Under the pieces are notes generated by a model. The model ran no database searches. It was not told where the DNA came from and saw only the letters and a list, made by a program, of their open reading frames with translations. Both the position numbers and the translations under genes were made by a program. Below, one piece after another: positions 6,043 through 12,285 of a DNA stretch of 12,285 nucleotides; the stretch's first letter is position 1, and every line of letters starts with the position of its first letter. Source of the stretch: Gammaproteobacteria bacterium (GTDB lineage: Bacteria > Pseudomonadota > Gammaproteobacteria > Steroidobacterales > Steroidobacteraceae); NCBI GenBank assembly GCA_005877965.1, contig VBNP01000122.1, forward strand, positions 1 to 12,285, in the 5' to 3' direction.

Positions 6043-7296
6043 TTACGCCGGCCAGCCGGTCAGCTTCTGCACGAACACCTGCAGGAAGTGATTGGCCCGG
6101 TGGCCGTCCATCACGCGGTGATCCAGGGTCAGCGTGACGTAACAGCGCGGCCGCGCCACGATCTTCTGCTCATCACCCTCCTCCACGACCACGGGGCGCT
6201 TCTCGAGTTTGCCCACTCCCAGGATCGCCGCCTGCGGCTGGTTGATGATGATCGGGGCCGCCAGCAGGCTGCCGCTGACGCCGTGGTTCGAAATGGTGAA
6301 CGTGCCACCACGCACGTCGGCCGGTGACAGCTTGCCAGCGCGGGCGCGCGTCACCAGCTCATCCAGAGCTCGCGCGGTGTCGAACAGATCGCGCGCGTCC
6401 GCATCGTGCAGCACCGGCACGACCAGCCCCACGCCTTCCACCGCGGTCGCCACGCCGATATGGATCGAGTCGTAGATCTCCAGCGCCGTGTCGGTCCAGC
6501 GGCTGTTCGCTTCCGGCACGGCGCGGATCGCGGCCACGGCAGCCTGCACGAAGTAGGCGGTGAGCGTCAGCGGCGCCCCGCGGCGTGCGAACTCGTCACG
6601 CTGGCGCGCGCGATCGGCGAGCACCGCGCCCATGTCTGCCTCGAATACCGTCGTCACGTGGGGCGCGGTATGCAGCAGGCTCTGCACCATGTGATCGGCA
6701 ATACGCTTGCGAACCGCAGTGTGTGGCACGCGATGGCTCCTGCTGAGCGCGTCCGCAGCTGCCTCGGACGGTGCGACGCTCGCGGGAGCCTGCCGGCGGC
6801 GTTCCGGTGCGCTCCCCGGGGCCTCCCGCAGCACGTCCTCGACGGTGATGCGGCCCGCCGGCCCGGTACCGCGAACCGCGGACGGATCGATCCCGCGCTC
6901 GCTCAACAGGCGCCGCACCGCCGGACTCAACCCGCCGGCAGCCGCCGGTGCGCGGGTCTCGCTCTGGACAGCAACCGGACTGGCGCTCGCCGCGGCCGGG
7001 GCAGTGGCGGCGGCAGCGGGCCTGGGCGCCTGGGCGAGCGCTGCGGCGGCCGTGCCTGTGTCAATGCGGCCGAGCAGCTCCCCGGGGGCGATCTCCTCCT
7101 GCTCGTGTTTGATGATCTCGCGCAGCACGCCCGTGGCGGGCGAGGCCACTTCGACCGTGACCTTGTCGGTCTCGATCTCGATGAGCGGGTCGTTCTCGGC
7201 GACGCTCTCGCCGACCTGCTTGAGCCAGCGCAGGATCTGCGAGCGCGTGCCTTCGGTCTGCTCCGCGGGAGCCCTGATTTCAACGCCGCTGCTCAC
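6043..7296 (-). CDS. Dihydrolipoyl acyltransferase (E2) of a 2-oxoacid dehydrogenase complex
   Basis: E2 takes the acyl group made by E1 onto its lipoyl arm and passes it to CoA. The 417-residue protein has all expected parts in order: a lipoyl domain (about 5-80) with the modified lysine in EIETDKVTVEVASP (K45), an Ala/Pro-rich flexible linker (83-121), a peripheral subunit-binding domain (123-157, SPAVRRLLSERGIDPSAVRGTGPAGRITVEDVL), a second linker and the catalytic domain (about 187-417). The active-site motif is DHRVMDG (392-398), with H393 and D397, and the family segment SNHGVSGSLLAAPIIINQPQAAILGVG precedes it. I chose the GTG at 7296, just after the E1 stop at 7304-7306; the frame is open further upstream but that part is antisense-free E1 coding DNA in another frame with no domain. 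Sequence is closer to branched-chain type E2 than to pyruvate E2. The substrate cannot be read from the sequence; paaK directly downstream points to an aryl or branched acyl group. Confidence 0.9.
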   Translation of the reverse strand: MSSGVEIRAPAEQTEGTRSQILRWLKQVGESVAENDPLIEIETDKVTVEVASPATGVLREIIKHEQEEIAPGELLGRIDTGTAAAALAQAPRPAAAATAPAAASASPVAVQSETRAPAAAGGLSPAVRRLLSERGIDPSAVRGTGPAGRITVEDVLREAPGSAPERRRQAPASVAPSEAAADALSRSHRVPHTAVRKRIADHMVQSLLHTAPHVTTVFEADMGAVLADRARQRDEFARRGAPLTLTAYFVQAAVAAIRAVPEANSRWTDTALEIYDSIHIGVATAVEGVGLVVPVLHDADARDLFDTARALDELVTRARAGKLSPADVRGGTFTISNHGVSGSLLAAPIIINQPQAAILGVGKLEKRPVVVEEGDEQKIVARPRCYVTLTLDHRVMDGHRANHFLQVFVQKLTGWPA

Positions 7297-7303
7297 GGGA
7301 TGC

Positions 7304-9415
7304 TCACAGGCTGGCCAGCCGCTGAATGGTCTGCGTGATGCGCGCGACGTCCGGCACCGCCGCATCGAGCAGCAGCGGGCTGTGGGGACTCGGGATGTCG
7401 GGCATGGCGAGCCGCTCGATCGGTGCGTCCAGGCTGAAGAAACTCTCCTGCGCCAGGGTCGCGGCAATTTCCGCCCCGAAGCCTGCGGTGAGGTTGTCCT
7501 CGTGCACGATGAGGCAGCGGTGGGTCTTCTCGACGGACGCGCGCACGGCCGCGCGGTCCCAGGGCGACAGCGTACGCAGATCGAGCAGCTCCACGTCGAC
7601 CTGCGAGCGTGCGCAGGCAAGCTCGCAACGCTCGACCATGGCTCCCCAGCTGACCACCGTCACCTCGGTGCCGGCACGCAGCCGGCGTGCCTGGCCAAAG
7701 GGCACCACGAACTCGTTGCCCGGATAAGGGCGCCGCGCCCAGGCGCCATCGAGCATGGCCCGGTGCTCGAAGAAGATCACCGGATCGTTGCCGCGCAACG
7801 CCCGCCGCAGCAGGCCCACCGCGTCCTCGGCGTTCGAGGGCACTGCCACCTGCCAGCCCACGCCGTGCACCCAGGCGACCTCGTTGGTCTGGCTGTGCCA
7901 GGGGTCGCCGCACTTGAAGAATCCGCCCGGCATGCGCACCACCAGCGGGGCGGCAAAGCGATTGTGAGTGCGCCAGCGCAGCGTCCCGCAGTCATTCAAC
8001 TGCTCGGCCGCGGGATCCGCGTACTTGCGGAACTGGATCTCCGCCACCGGCAGCAGCCCCGCGAGCGCCATGCCGACCGCCCGTCCGATGATCCCCTCTT
8101 CGGACAGGCTGGTGTCGAATACGCGCTCCACCCCGTACTTGTCCTGCAGCCCGAGGGTCGCTCCGTGCACGCCGCCCTTGGGGCCGACGTCCTCGCCGAA
8201 CACCAGCATGCGGGGATTGGCGGCGAGCTCGACATCGAGCGTGCGGCGGATCGCCGTCAGCATGTTGATGCGCGTGGCTTCCGGCTGCGCCGTCAGGCTC
8301 GAAGGGGCGAACACGTGCCCCTCGGGAGCGAGCCCGCCCTGCTTCTGCAGCGAGTGCGCGCCGTCGGAACTTTCCGAGAAAACATGGCGCGTAAGGTGCT
8401 GCGGGTCCGGCTGGGGTCGCGCCAGCGCTCTGTCAATCGCCTGCTCGGCCTCATGCCGCGCCTCGCCCGCCAGGCGAGTCCATTCCGACTCCGCCATCAC
8501 GGCCGGGACCAGAAACTCATGCAGGTGTGTGAGGGGATCCCGTGCGCGCTCATCCTTGAGGATCTGCGCCGACTTGTAGGCCTGCGTGTCCTGCCCGGAA
8601 TGACCGGACAGGCGGGGTACCGTCAGACGCAGCAGGAGCGGTGCGCGTTCCTCCCGCACCCGCGCGACCGCGCGTCGCGTCAGCTCTGCGGCCGCGGGCG
8701 GATCGCACCCATCGCCCTCCAGGATGGTCAGACCGGCAAACGAGCGCAGGTTCGCGGCGATGTTGCCACCCGGGGTCTGCAGCTGCGAGCTCACGGAAAT
8801 GCCGAAGCCGTTGTCCTCGATGTAGAACAACATGGGCAGCTTCAGCGTGGTCGCGATGTTGAGCGCCGACCAGAAGCCATTGGTGGCGCACGAGGCGTCC
8901 CCGCCCAACGCCACGGCAATGCTGCGCGCGTAAGAGGCATCCCGCAGCGCCTCATGCCGATAGCGAATCGCCTGCGCCCAGCCGGCGCTTGGGGTGTACT
9001 GCGTCCCCACGCCGCCACACGCCGGCAGCACGGTCGGGCCGGCGTGGCCCGGGAGATTGAACACCACTCCGATGTCGCGGCCGCCGCTGAAGGAACCGCT
9101 GCGCGCGAGCGGGCCGGCGGCAGCATCTTCCAGGCTCACGCCGAGCGCGAGCATGAGCGGACGCGAGCGGTAGTACACCGACACCCCGTCGTGCGCATCC
9201 GTGAGCTGCAGCCCGAGCAGGATCTGCGCCAGGTCATGACCGCGCGCCGAGAACTGGTAGAGCACCTTGCGCTCGGGCACGAGGCGGGTCTCTTCGATGT
9301 CGTCGAGGGCGCGCGAAGCGTGCACGAGCGAGACGACGCGCACCCAGTCGGTCGCGTGGCCGGGCGCCTCTGTTGCGCGTGAAGCGTCGGGAATCGCGGC
9401 AGGCCGTGCAGACAT
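7304..9415 (-). CDS. Fused E1 alpha-beta subunit, thiamine-diphosphate 2-oxoacid dehydrogenase
   Basis: E1 decarboxylates a 2-oxoacid and transfers the acyl group to the E2 lipoyl arm. This 703-residue protein fuses the two subunits that are usually separate. The alpha half (about 25-335) has YYRSRPLMLALG (81-92), a cofactor-binding motif starting GGDAS (171-175) and ending DNGFGIS (201-207), and the lipoyl-facing loop RLSGHSGQD (268-276). The beta half (about 380-703) has FGEDVGPKGGVHG (406-418), SLSEEGIIGRAVGMALAGLLPVAEIQF (436-462) and the active-site region WHSQTNE (506-512). The thiamine motif reads GDAS rather than the common GDG; I believe GDAS also occurs in other alpha/beta-fused E1 proteins. 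D173 and N202 can still hold the metal. The linker at about 336-380 has low complexity. The ATG at 9415 lacks a good Shine-Dalgarno sequence. It heads an operon with E2 and paaK; no E3 gene is present in the window. A branched-chain or aryl 2-oxoacid is likelier than pyruvate. Confidence 0.9.
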   Translation of the reverse strand: MSARPAAIPDASRATEAPGHATDWVRVVSLVHASRALDDIEETRLVPERKVLYQFSARGHDLAQILLGLQLTDAHDGVSVYYRSRPLMLALGVSLEDAAAGPLARSGSFSGGRDIGVVFNLPGHAGPTVLPACGGVGTQYTPSAGWAQAIRYRHEALRDASYARSIAVALGGDASCATNGFWSALNIATTLKLPMLFYIEDNGFGISVSSQLQTPGGNIAANLRSFAGLTILEGDGCDPPAAAELTRRAVARVREERAPLLLRLTVPRLSGHSGQDTQAYKSAQILKDERARDPLTHLHEFLVPAVMAESEWTRLAGEARHEAEQAIDRALARPQPDPQHLTRHVFSESSDGAHSLQKQGGLAPEGHVFAPSSLTAQPEATRINMLTAIRRTLDVELAANPRMLVFGEDVGPKGGVHGATLGLQDKYGVERVFDTSLSEEGIIGRAVGMALAGLLPVAEIQFRKYADPAAEQLNDCGTLRWRTHNRFAAPLVVRMPGGFFKCGDPWHSQTNEVAWVHGVGWQVAVPSNAEDAVGLLRRALRGNDPVIFFEHRAMLDGAWARRPYPGNEFVVPFGQARRLRAGTEVTVVSWGAMVERCELACARSQVDVELLDLRTLSPWDRAAVRASVEKTHRCLIVHEDNLTAGFGAEIAATLAQESFFSLDAPIERLAMPDIPSPHSPLLLDAAVPDVARITQTIQRLASL

Positions 9416-9442
9416 GGCGGGTGAGCTTATGCTCTAAGTTGT

Positions 9443-9455
9443 GCAATTACCTTGC
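9443..9455. promoter_or_regulatory. Putative Lrp/AsnC-type operator, site 1
   Basis: GCAATTACCTTGC has GCAA and TTGC arms with a 5-nt centre, the same pattern as site 2. Its start lies 41 bp, about four helical turns, from the start of site 2, as expected for cooperative binding of Lrp-family dimers on one face of DNA. It sits 28 nt upstream of the E1 start. A further TTGC half-site occurs at 9461-9464. Confidence 0.5.
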
Positions 9456-9483
9456 TTCAATTGCCCCATTGGGCGCCCTTCTG

Positions 9484-9496
9484 GCAATATTATTGC
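9484..9496. promoter_or_regulatory. Putative Lrp/AsnC-type operator, site 2 (perfect palindrome)
   Basis: GCAATATTATTGC is a perfect 13-bp palindrome around a central T and touches the GTG start of the Lrp-type gene. The shape and AT-rich centre are typical of Lrp/AsnC-family operators. Occupancy would probably repress the regulator's own gene. The binding protein is inferred from adjacency. Confidence 0.6.
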
Positions 9497-9964
9497 GTGA
9501 CCAGGACCCTCGATCGGCTCGACCGGCGGATCCTCGAAGAGCTGCAGGCGGATGCGCGCATCTCCAACCAGGAGTTGGCGAAGCGCGTCGGACTGTCGCC
9601 CGCGCCGTGCTGGCGGCGCCTGCGGCGCCTGGAGGAGGCCGGATTCATCGCCGGCTACGCGACGCTGTTGCGGGCGCCGGCGATCGGCCTGCCGATTCTC
9701 GCGTACGCCGTCGTCTCGCTCGAAAACCATCACCCAGAATCGGTGCGGCAGTTCGATCAGCTCGTGAAGGAGCGTCCCGAGGTGCTCGAATGCCACTCCA
9801 TGAGCGGCGCGAATGACTACCTGCTGCGCATCGTCGCTGCCAGCATGGAAGCGTACGAGCACTTCCTCTCGACACAGCTGCTGCAGCTCGCCGCGGTGCG
9901 CTCAGTCAACACCAGTTTTGTACTGCGCACGAAGAAGTACACGACCCGGCTGCCGCTCGCCTGA
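9497..9964 (+). CDS. Lrp/AsnC-family transcriptional regulator
   Basis: The 155-residue protein has the standard Lrp/AsnC plan. An N-terminal helix-turn-helix (LDRLDRRILEELQADARISNQELAKRVGLSPAPCWRRLRRLEEAGFI) occupies about 4-51, and a C-terminal effector-binding RAM domain follows, with ECHSMSGANDYLLRIVA matching the conserved glycine-aspartate loop that helps bind amino acids. I chose the GTG at 9497 because it gives the usual length and begins one short step before the conserved LDRLD; the frame is open to a TTG at 9452 but the extra residues look random. No Shine-Dalgarno sequence precedes it. It is divergent from the E1-E2-paaK operon, an arrangement like that of BkdR with branched-chain 2-oxoacid dehydrogenase genes, so it probably controls that operon in response to an amino acid. 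The effector is unknown. Its last 63 bases overlap the end of the converging TPR gene. Confidence 0.88.
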   Translation: MTRTLDRLDRRILEELQADARISNQELAKRVGLSPAPCWRRLRRLEEAGFIAGYATLLRAPAIGLPILAYAVVSLENHHPESVRQFDQLVKERPEVLECHSMSGANDYLLRIVAASMEAYEHFLSTQLLQLAAVRSVNTSFVLRTKKYTTRLPLA

Positions 9965-11701
9965 CGCCTGGCGCTGGCAGGCGCAATCACTGGTGTCAGC
10001 GCCGGCGAACCAGAAGGCGGAACCCGGCAGCTGTATGTCCGCGTGCTGCCACACGGCGGCCAACTCGTGCCTCGTGCGGATGGCGTCACGGGTTCTGCCC
10101 TGCGCCTTGAGCGCGGTGGCGAGTCCCTGCAGCGCCCAGCCATTCTTGGGGTGGCGCCGCAAATCCTCCCGATAGACCTGTTCCGCCGGCGCGGCCCGCC
10201 CGGCCAGCAGCAGCTGCGCGCCGAGCAGATGGCGCACGGGGAAGAACCAGTCCGCGGGTTCGTTGTACGCCAGCTTGTCTTCGGCCGCGACCGCCTGCTC
10301 GAGGAGCCTGATCGCGTCCTCGCGGTGTTGCTCGGAGGCGGCGATGCGCGCCGCCACGATCGGCTGCGCCACGCTCACCACGTCCTGCAGGGTGTTGAAT
10401 CCCGCCAGTGTCTGCGGCCCAGCCGCGGCGCCGAGCTTCTGCAACTCGGCCAACGCGCCCTTCGCCTCATCGATGCGGCCCCGTGCGGCGAGCGCCACGC
10501 CGCGGGCGTAGAGATAACCGGCCGTCAGACCGCTCGCCCGCGGATCGGGCGCCAGCTGCGCAATCATCTCGTCCCACAGCCCGAAGCGCACCAGTGCGGC
10601 GTACTGCTGCGTGAGGTTCCAGCCCGAGTCGCCCATGGCGAGCATCATGTCGACCGGGACGGTCTGCACCACGCTCTGGACGGCGGCGAGTGTCTCAGCC
10701 TTGCGTCCCTCCGTGGCCGCCGAGAACGCCAGGAACGCGTAGTTGTGGGCGAGATACATGGGGTAGTAATCGGGCGCGGCGATGGCCTCGAAATACGCCC
10801 GATCGGCCGCTGCACCGCGGCGGTTCGCCTCGGCCGCCTCCTCGTAGCGCCCAACGCGCTGCATGATGTGAGCGGGCATGTGCTCGAGATGCCCGGCCGC
10901 CGGCATCATGCCGCGCAGCCGTTCGGCGGACGCCACCGCCTTGCCGGGGTCGGGTGAGGCCTCCATGACGTGGATGTAGTAGTGATTCGCGCCCGGGTGG
11001 TCGGGACTGCGTTGCAACACCGACTCGAGCCGCGCTTCGATCTCCAGCGTCCCCGCGCCCGGCTGGCCGTCGGCCGTCCACAGCTTCCAGGCGTGCACGT
11101 TCATCTGCGCCTCCGCGCACAGGGTCTGCACGTCGGGATCATTCGGGAAGTGCTCGGCCACCTGGCGCATGGCGGCGGCGTAGGCGCTGAGGATGGCGTC
11201 CGAGTCCGCCGGTGCCGGGGGCTGCGGCGCCGGATAGCGTGCCGCGAGTGCGCCGATGAGCGCCTGCTCGACCGCCGAGGCGTGCGCCGCGTTCTGCTGC
11301 GCCTGGTGCAGCGCCTCCCAGGCGACGCGCGCGCGCGGCTCCACCATCGCCGGAACGTTGTAGTTCGGGCCCACGGTGAGCGCCACGCCCCAGTAGCAGG
11401 CGGCGCACGCCGGATCGAGCTCGGCGGCCTTGGCAAAGGAGCGGGTCGACTCGTCGTGATTGAATGCCCACAGGAGGCGCATTCCCTGGTCAAAATACTG
11501 CTGGGCGGGCGCCGACGAGCTCGTCACGGCGCGGTGAAAGTCGCCCAGTCCCTGGAACAGGCGCGCCCCGCGCGCCCAGTCGGCCACCGTTGCGGGCATC
11601 GGCGGCGGGGCGTGGCTGTCATTCGCCGCTGTGTCCGCGTGCGCGGCACTCATCAGGGCCATCGTCGCTGTCATCACCGCGACCGTGACTGCGCGCTGCA
11701 T
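9902..11701 (-). CDS. Exported tetratricopeptide-repeat protein, function unknown
   Basis: From the ATG at 11701 the product is 599 residues. It starts with a Sec signal peptide (MQRAVTVAVMTATMALMSAAHA, cut after AHA), then a proline-rich spacer and a helical repeat domain. The segment YFDQGMRLLWAFNHDESTRSFAKAAELDPACAACYWG is the hallmark of a widespread family of periplasmic TPR proteins, and later repeats follow the same A-G-x-L/Y spacing, for example GNHYYIH-like ANHYYIHVMEASPDP, HIMQRVGRYEEAAEANRR and AEQVYREDLRRHPKNGWALQGLATALKAQGRTRDA. Cys pair CAAC is not followed by His, so it is not a haem site. TPR domains bind other proteins; no enzymatic motif is visible. GAGG five bases before the ATG supports an independent start. 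The final 20-odd residues lie antisense to the regulator gene and look unlike the repeats. In the sequence as given, the frame is also continuous with the upstream dehydrogenase. Confidence 0.7.
   Translation of the reverse strand: MQRAVTVAVMTATMALMSAAHADTAANDSHAPPPMPATVADWARGARLFQGLGDFHRAVTSSSAPAQQYFDQGMRLLWAFNHDESTRSFAKAAELDPACAACYWGVALTVGPNYNVPAMVEPRARVAWEALHQAQQNAAHASAVEQALIGALAARYPAPQPPAPADSDAILSAYAAAMRQVAEHFPNDPDVQTLCAEAQMNVHAWKLWTADGQPGAGTLEIEARLESVLQRSPDHPGANHYYIHVMEASPDPGKAVASAERLRGMMPAAGHLEHMPAHIMQRVGRYEEAAEANRRGAAADRAYFEAIAAPDYYPMYLAHNYAFLAFSAATEGRKAETLAAVQSVVQTVPVDMMLAMGDSGWNLTQQYAALVRFGLWDEMIAQLAPDPRASGLTAGYLYARGVALAARGRIDEAKGALAELQKLGAAAGPQTLAGFNTLQDVVSVAQPIVAARIAASEQHREDAIRLLEQAVAAEDKLAYNEPADWFFPVRHLLGAQLLLAGRAAPAEQVYREDLRRHPKNGWALQGLATALKAQGRTRDAIRTRHELAAVWQHADIQLPGSAFWFAGADTSDCACQRQASGERQPGRVLLRAQYKTGVD
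9961..9999. terminator. Possible terminator hairpin after the Lrp-type gene
   Basis: CTGACGCC (9961-9968) can pair with GGTGTCAG (9992-9999) over 8 bp with one G-T wobble; an alternative inner stem is GCCTG (9966-9970) with CAGGC (9978-9982). It begins at the stop codon of the regulator and has no T run. It lies within the 3' end of the opposite-strand TPR gene, so coding constraints may explain it. Confidence 0.25.
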
Positions 11702-11708
11702 GACTCCC

Positions 11709-12285
11709 TCAGTCCAGCCCTTTCCAGACGCTGCCAGGCGTTCGAGGAGCGCCGCAGGCCGCCAGCGGGCGCCGTGCGTCGGCGCCAGGCGGCGCATGGT
11801 CTGCACCACCTGCGCCAGACCCGACTCCTGCGCCCAGTACATCGGGCCACCCTTGTAGGCGGGAAAACTGTAGCCGTTCACATACACGACGTCCACGTCG
11901 CTGGCGCGAATGGCGATGCCCTCCTCCACGATGCGCGCGCCCTCGTTCACCAGCGGGTGCAGCAGCCGCTCGAGAATCTCCTCATCGGGGATCTGCCGCC
12001 GCCGGATGCCCAGATCGCGCGACACCCCTTCGATGAGCGCCACCACCTCCGCGTCCGGGATGCGCGTGCGTCCCTCATAGCGGTAGAAACCCTTACCCGC
12101 CTTCTGACCCAGGCGTCCCTCGCCCACCAGGCGCTCCAGGATCGGCGACCGGCGCTCGTCCGGCGGAAGCTTGCGGCCCTTGCGGATAGCCAGGCCCACG
12201 TCGTTCCCGGCCAGGTCCCGCATCGCGAGCGGCCCCATCGCAAAACCGAACCCCTCGATGACGCGATCGATCTGCTCCGGCGCAG
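11709..12285 (-). CDS. 3-hydroxyacyl-CoA dehydrogenase C-terminal part, FadJ/FadB-like (5' end outside window)
   Basis: The visible part (about 190 residues) is the C-terminal pair of 3HCDH_C-type helical domains of a multifunctional enoyl-CoA hydratase/3-hydroxyacyl-CoA dehydrogenase, a beta-oxidation enzyme. It reads IDRVIEGFGFAMGPLAMRDLAGNDVG, then GRLGQKAGKGFYRYEG and, in the second repeat, LVNEGARIVEEGIAIRASDVDVVYVNGYSFPAYKGGPMYWA, all close to family consensus. The NAD-binding and hydratase parts would lie beyond 12285. The natural end is unclear: in the given sequence the frame runs on into the TPR protein, but a shift of one base at the GGG run 11718-11720 would give ...SGKGLD and a TGA at 11709-11711, close to where relatives end. 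I therefore place the gene end there. In context the enzyme could act on the beta-oxidation-like steps after ring opening of phenylacetate or on general fatty acids; the fragment does not decide. Confidence 0.8.

Larger units (their letters stand above)
9416..9496. promoter_or_regulatory. Divergent control region of the E1-E2-paaK operon and its Lrp-type regulator
   Basis: This 81-nt gap is AT-rich relative to its flanks and separates divergent start codons. On the minus strand TTGAAG followed 17 nt later by TTAGAG is a weak promoter candidate for the E1 operon. On the plus strand TATTAT (9488-9493) resembles a -10 but would start transcription at or after the regulator's GTG. The two GCAA-N5-TTGC sites annotated separately lie here. 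An 8-bp palindrome GGGCGCCC lies between them. Confidence 0.5.
9902..12285 (-). other. Uninterrupted frame joining the dehydrogenase to the exported TPR protein
   Basis: As given, there is no stop between the 3-hydroxyacyl-CoA dehydrogenase end and the TPR protein: the junction reads SGKGWTEGV then the signal peptide MQRAV. An automatic annotation would call one large protein here. A membrane-targeting signal peptide in the middle of a cytoplasmic CoA enzyme makes little sense, and the adjoining frame holds a stop plus a ribosome binding site, so two genes are more likely. Confidence 0.6.

Noticed and set aside
7297..7620. Upstream extension of the E2 reading frame by 108 codons
   Set aside because: The extension overlaps the E1 beta coding region in another frame and has a Ser/Arg/Thr-rich random look. 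The lipoyl domain begins right after the GTG at 7296.
6707..9382. Very long plus-strand open frame (891 codons) across the E1 and E2 genes
   Set aside because: It is fully antisense to E1 and E2, both of which have complete domain motifs. Its translation is rich in Arg, Ala, His and Gly with no recognisable domain, as expected for the complement of GC-rich codons.
11400..11415. CxxC pair in the TPR protein as a possible c-type haem site
   Set aside because: The motif is CAACY, with Tyr where haem attachment needs His.
1..12285. CRISPR arrays, tRNA or rRNA genes, transposases and integrases
   Set aside because: No regularly spaced repeats, cloverleaf or rRNA-like stretches, or transposase/integrase motifs were found on either strand by reading.

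Overview
The window is GC-rich, with GTG/TTG starts, gene-end overlaps and long antisense shadow frames typical of such DNA. It looks like chromosomal DNA of a proteobacterium. PaaA closely resembles the beta/gammaproteobacterial form and a PaaX-type repressor is present, but the sequence does not allow a genus. The theme is aerobic breakdown of phenylacetate and related acids through CoA thioesters.

Left part (1-2387). The start of a paaABC... operon runs leftward: paaA (343-1365), paaB (62-346) and the first codons of paaC (1-65), with ATGA and GTGA overlaps between genes. paaX, the phenylacetyl-CoA-responsive repressor, is divergent at 1452-2387. The intergenic gap holds an inverted repeat, TGACAC-N27-GTGTCA, with the geometry expected of a PaaX operator.

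Middle island (about 2388-4741). A strong hairpin ends paaX. Next comes a leftward gene for a secreted beta-propeller protein (Asp-box/sialidase-like fold, function unknown) in visibly lower-GC DNA, with the clearest ribosome binding site in the window. It separates paaX and paaABC from paaK and looks like an insertion into an otherwise phenylacetate-oriented locus.

Right-centre operon (4742-9415, leftward). In transcription order it holds a fused E1alpha-E1beta 2-oxoacid dehydrogenase (703 aa), a lipoyl-bearing E2 acyltransferase (417 aa) and paaK, phenylacetate-CoA ligase (429 aa). The genes are 7-11 nt apart. A divergent Lrp/AsnC regulator (9497-9964) shares an 81-nt control region that contains two copies of GCAA-N5-TTGC, 41 bp apart. 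This layout suggests an amino-acid-responsive complex oxidising a 2-oxoacid (phenylpyruvate or another aryl or branched-chain pyruvate) to an acyl-CoA, with PaaK activating the free acid. The E3 subunit is not in the window.

Right end (9902-12285, leftward). The C-terminal part of a multifunctional 3-hydroxyacyl-CoA dehydrogenase (FadJ/FadB-like) reads without a stop into an exported tetratricopeptide-repeat protein whose signal peptide would then lie inside the fusion. A stop one frame away and a Shine-Dalgarno sequence just before the signal-peptide ATG suggest two genes joined by a one-base loss in a G run, real or an assembly error. No RNA genes, CRISPR arrays, transposases or attachment sites were found.
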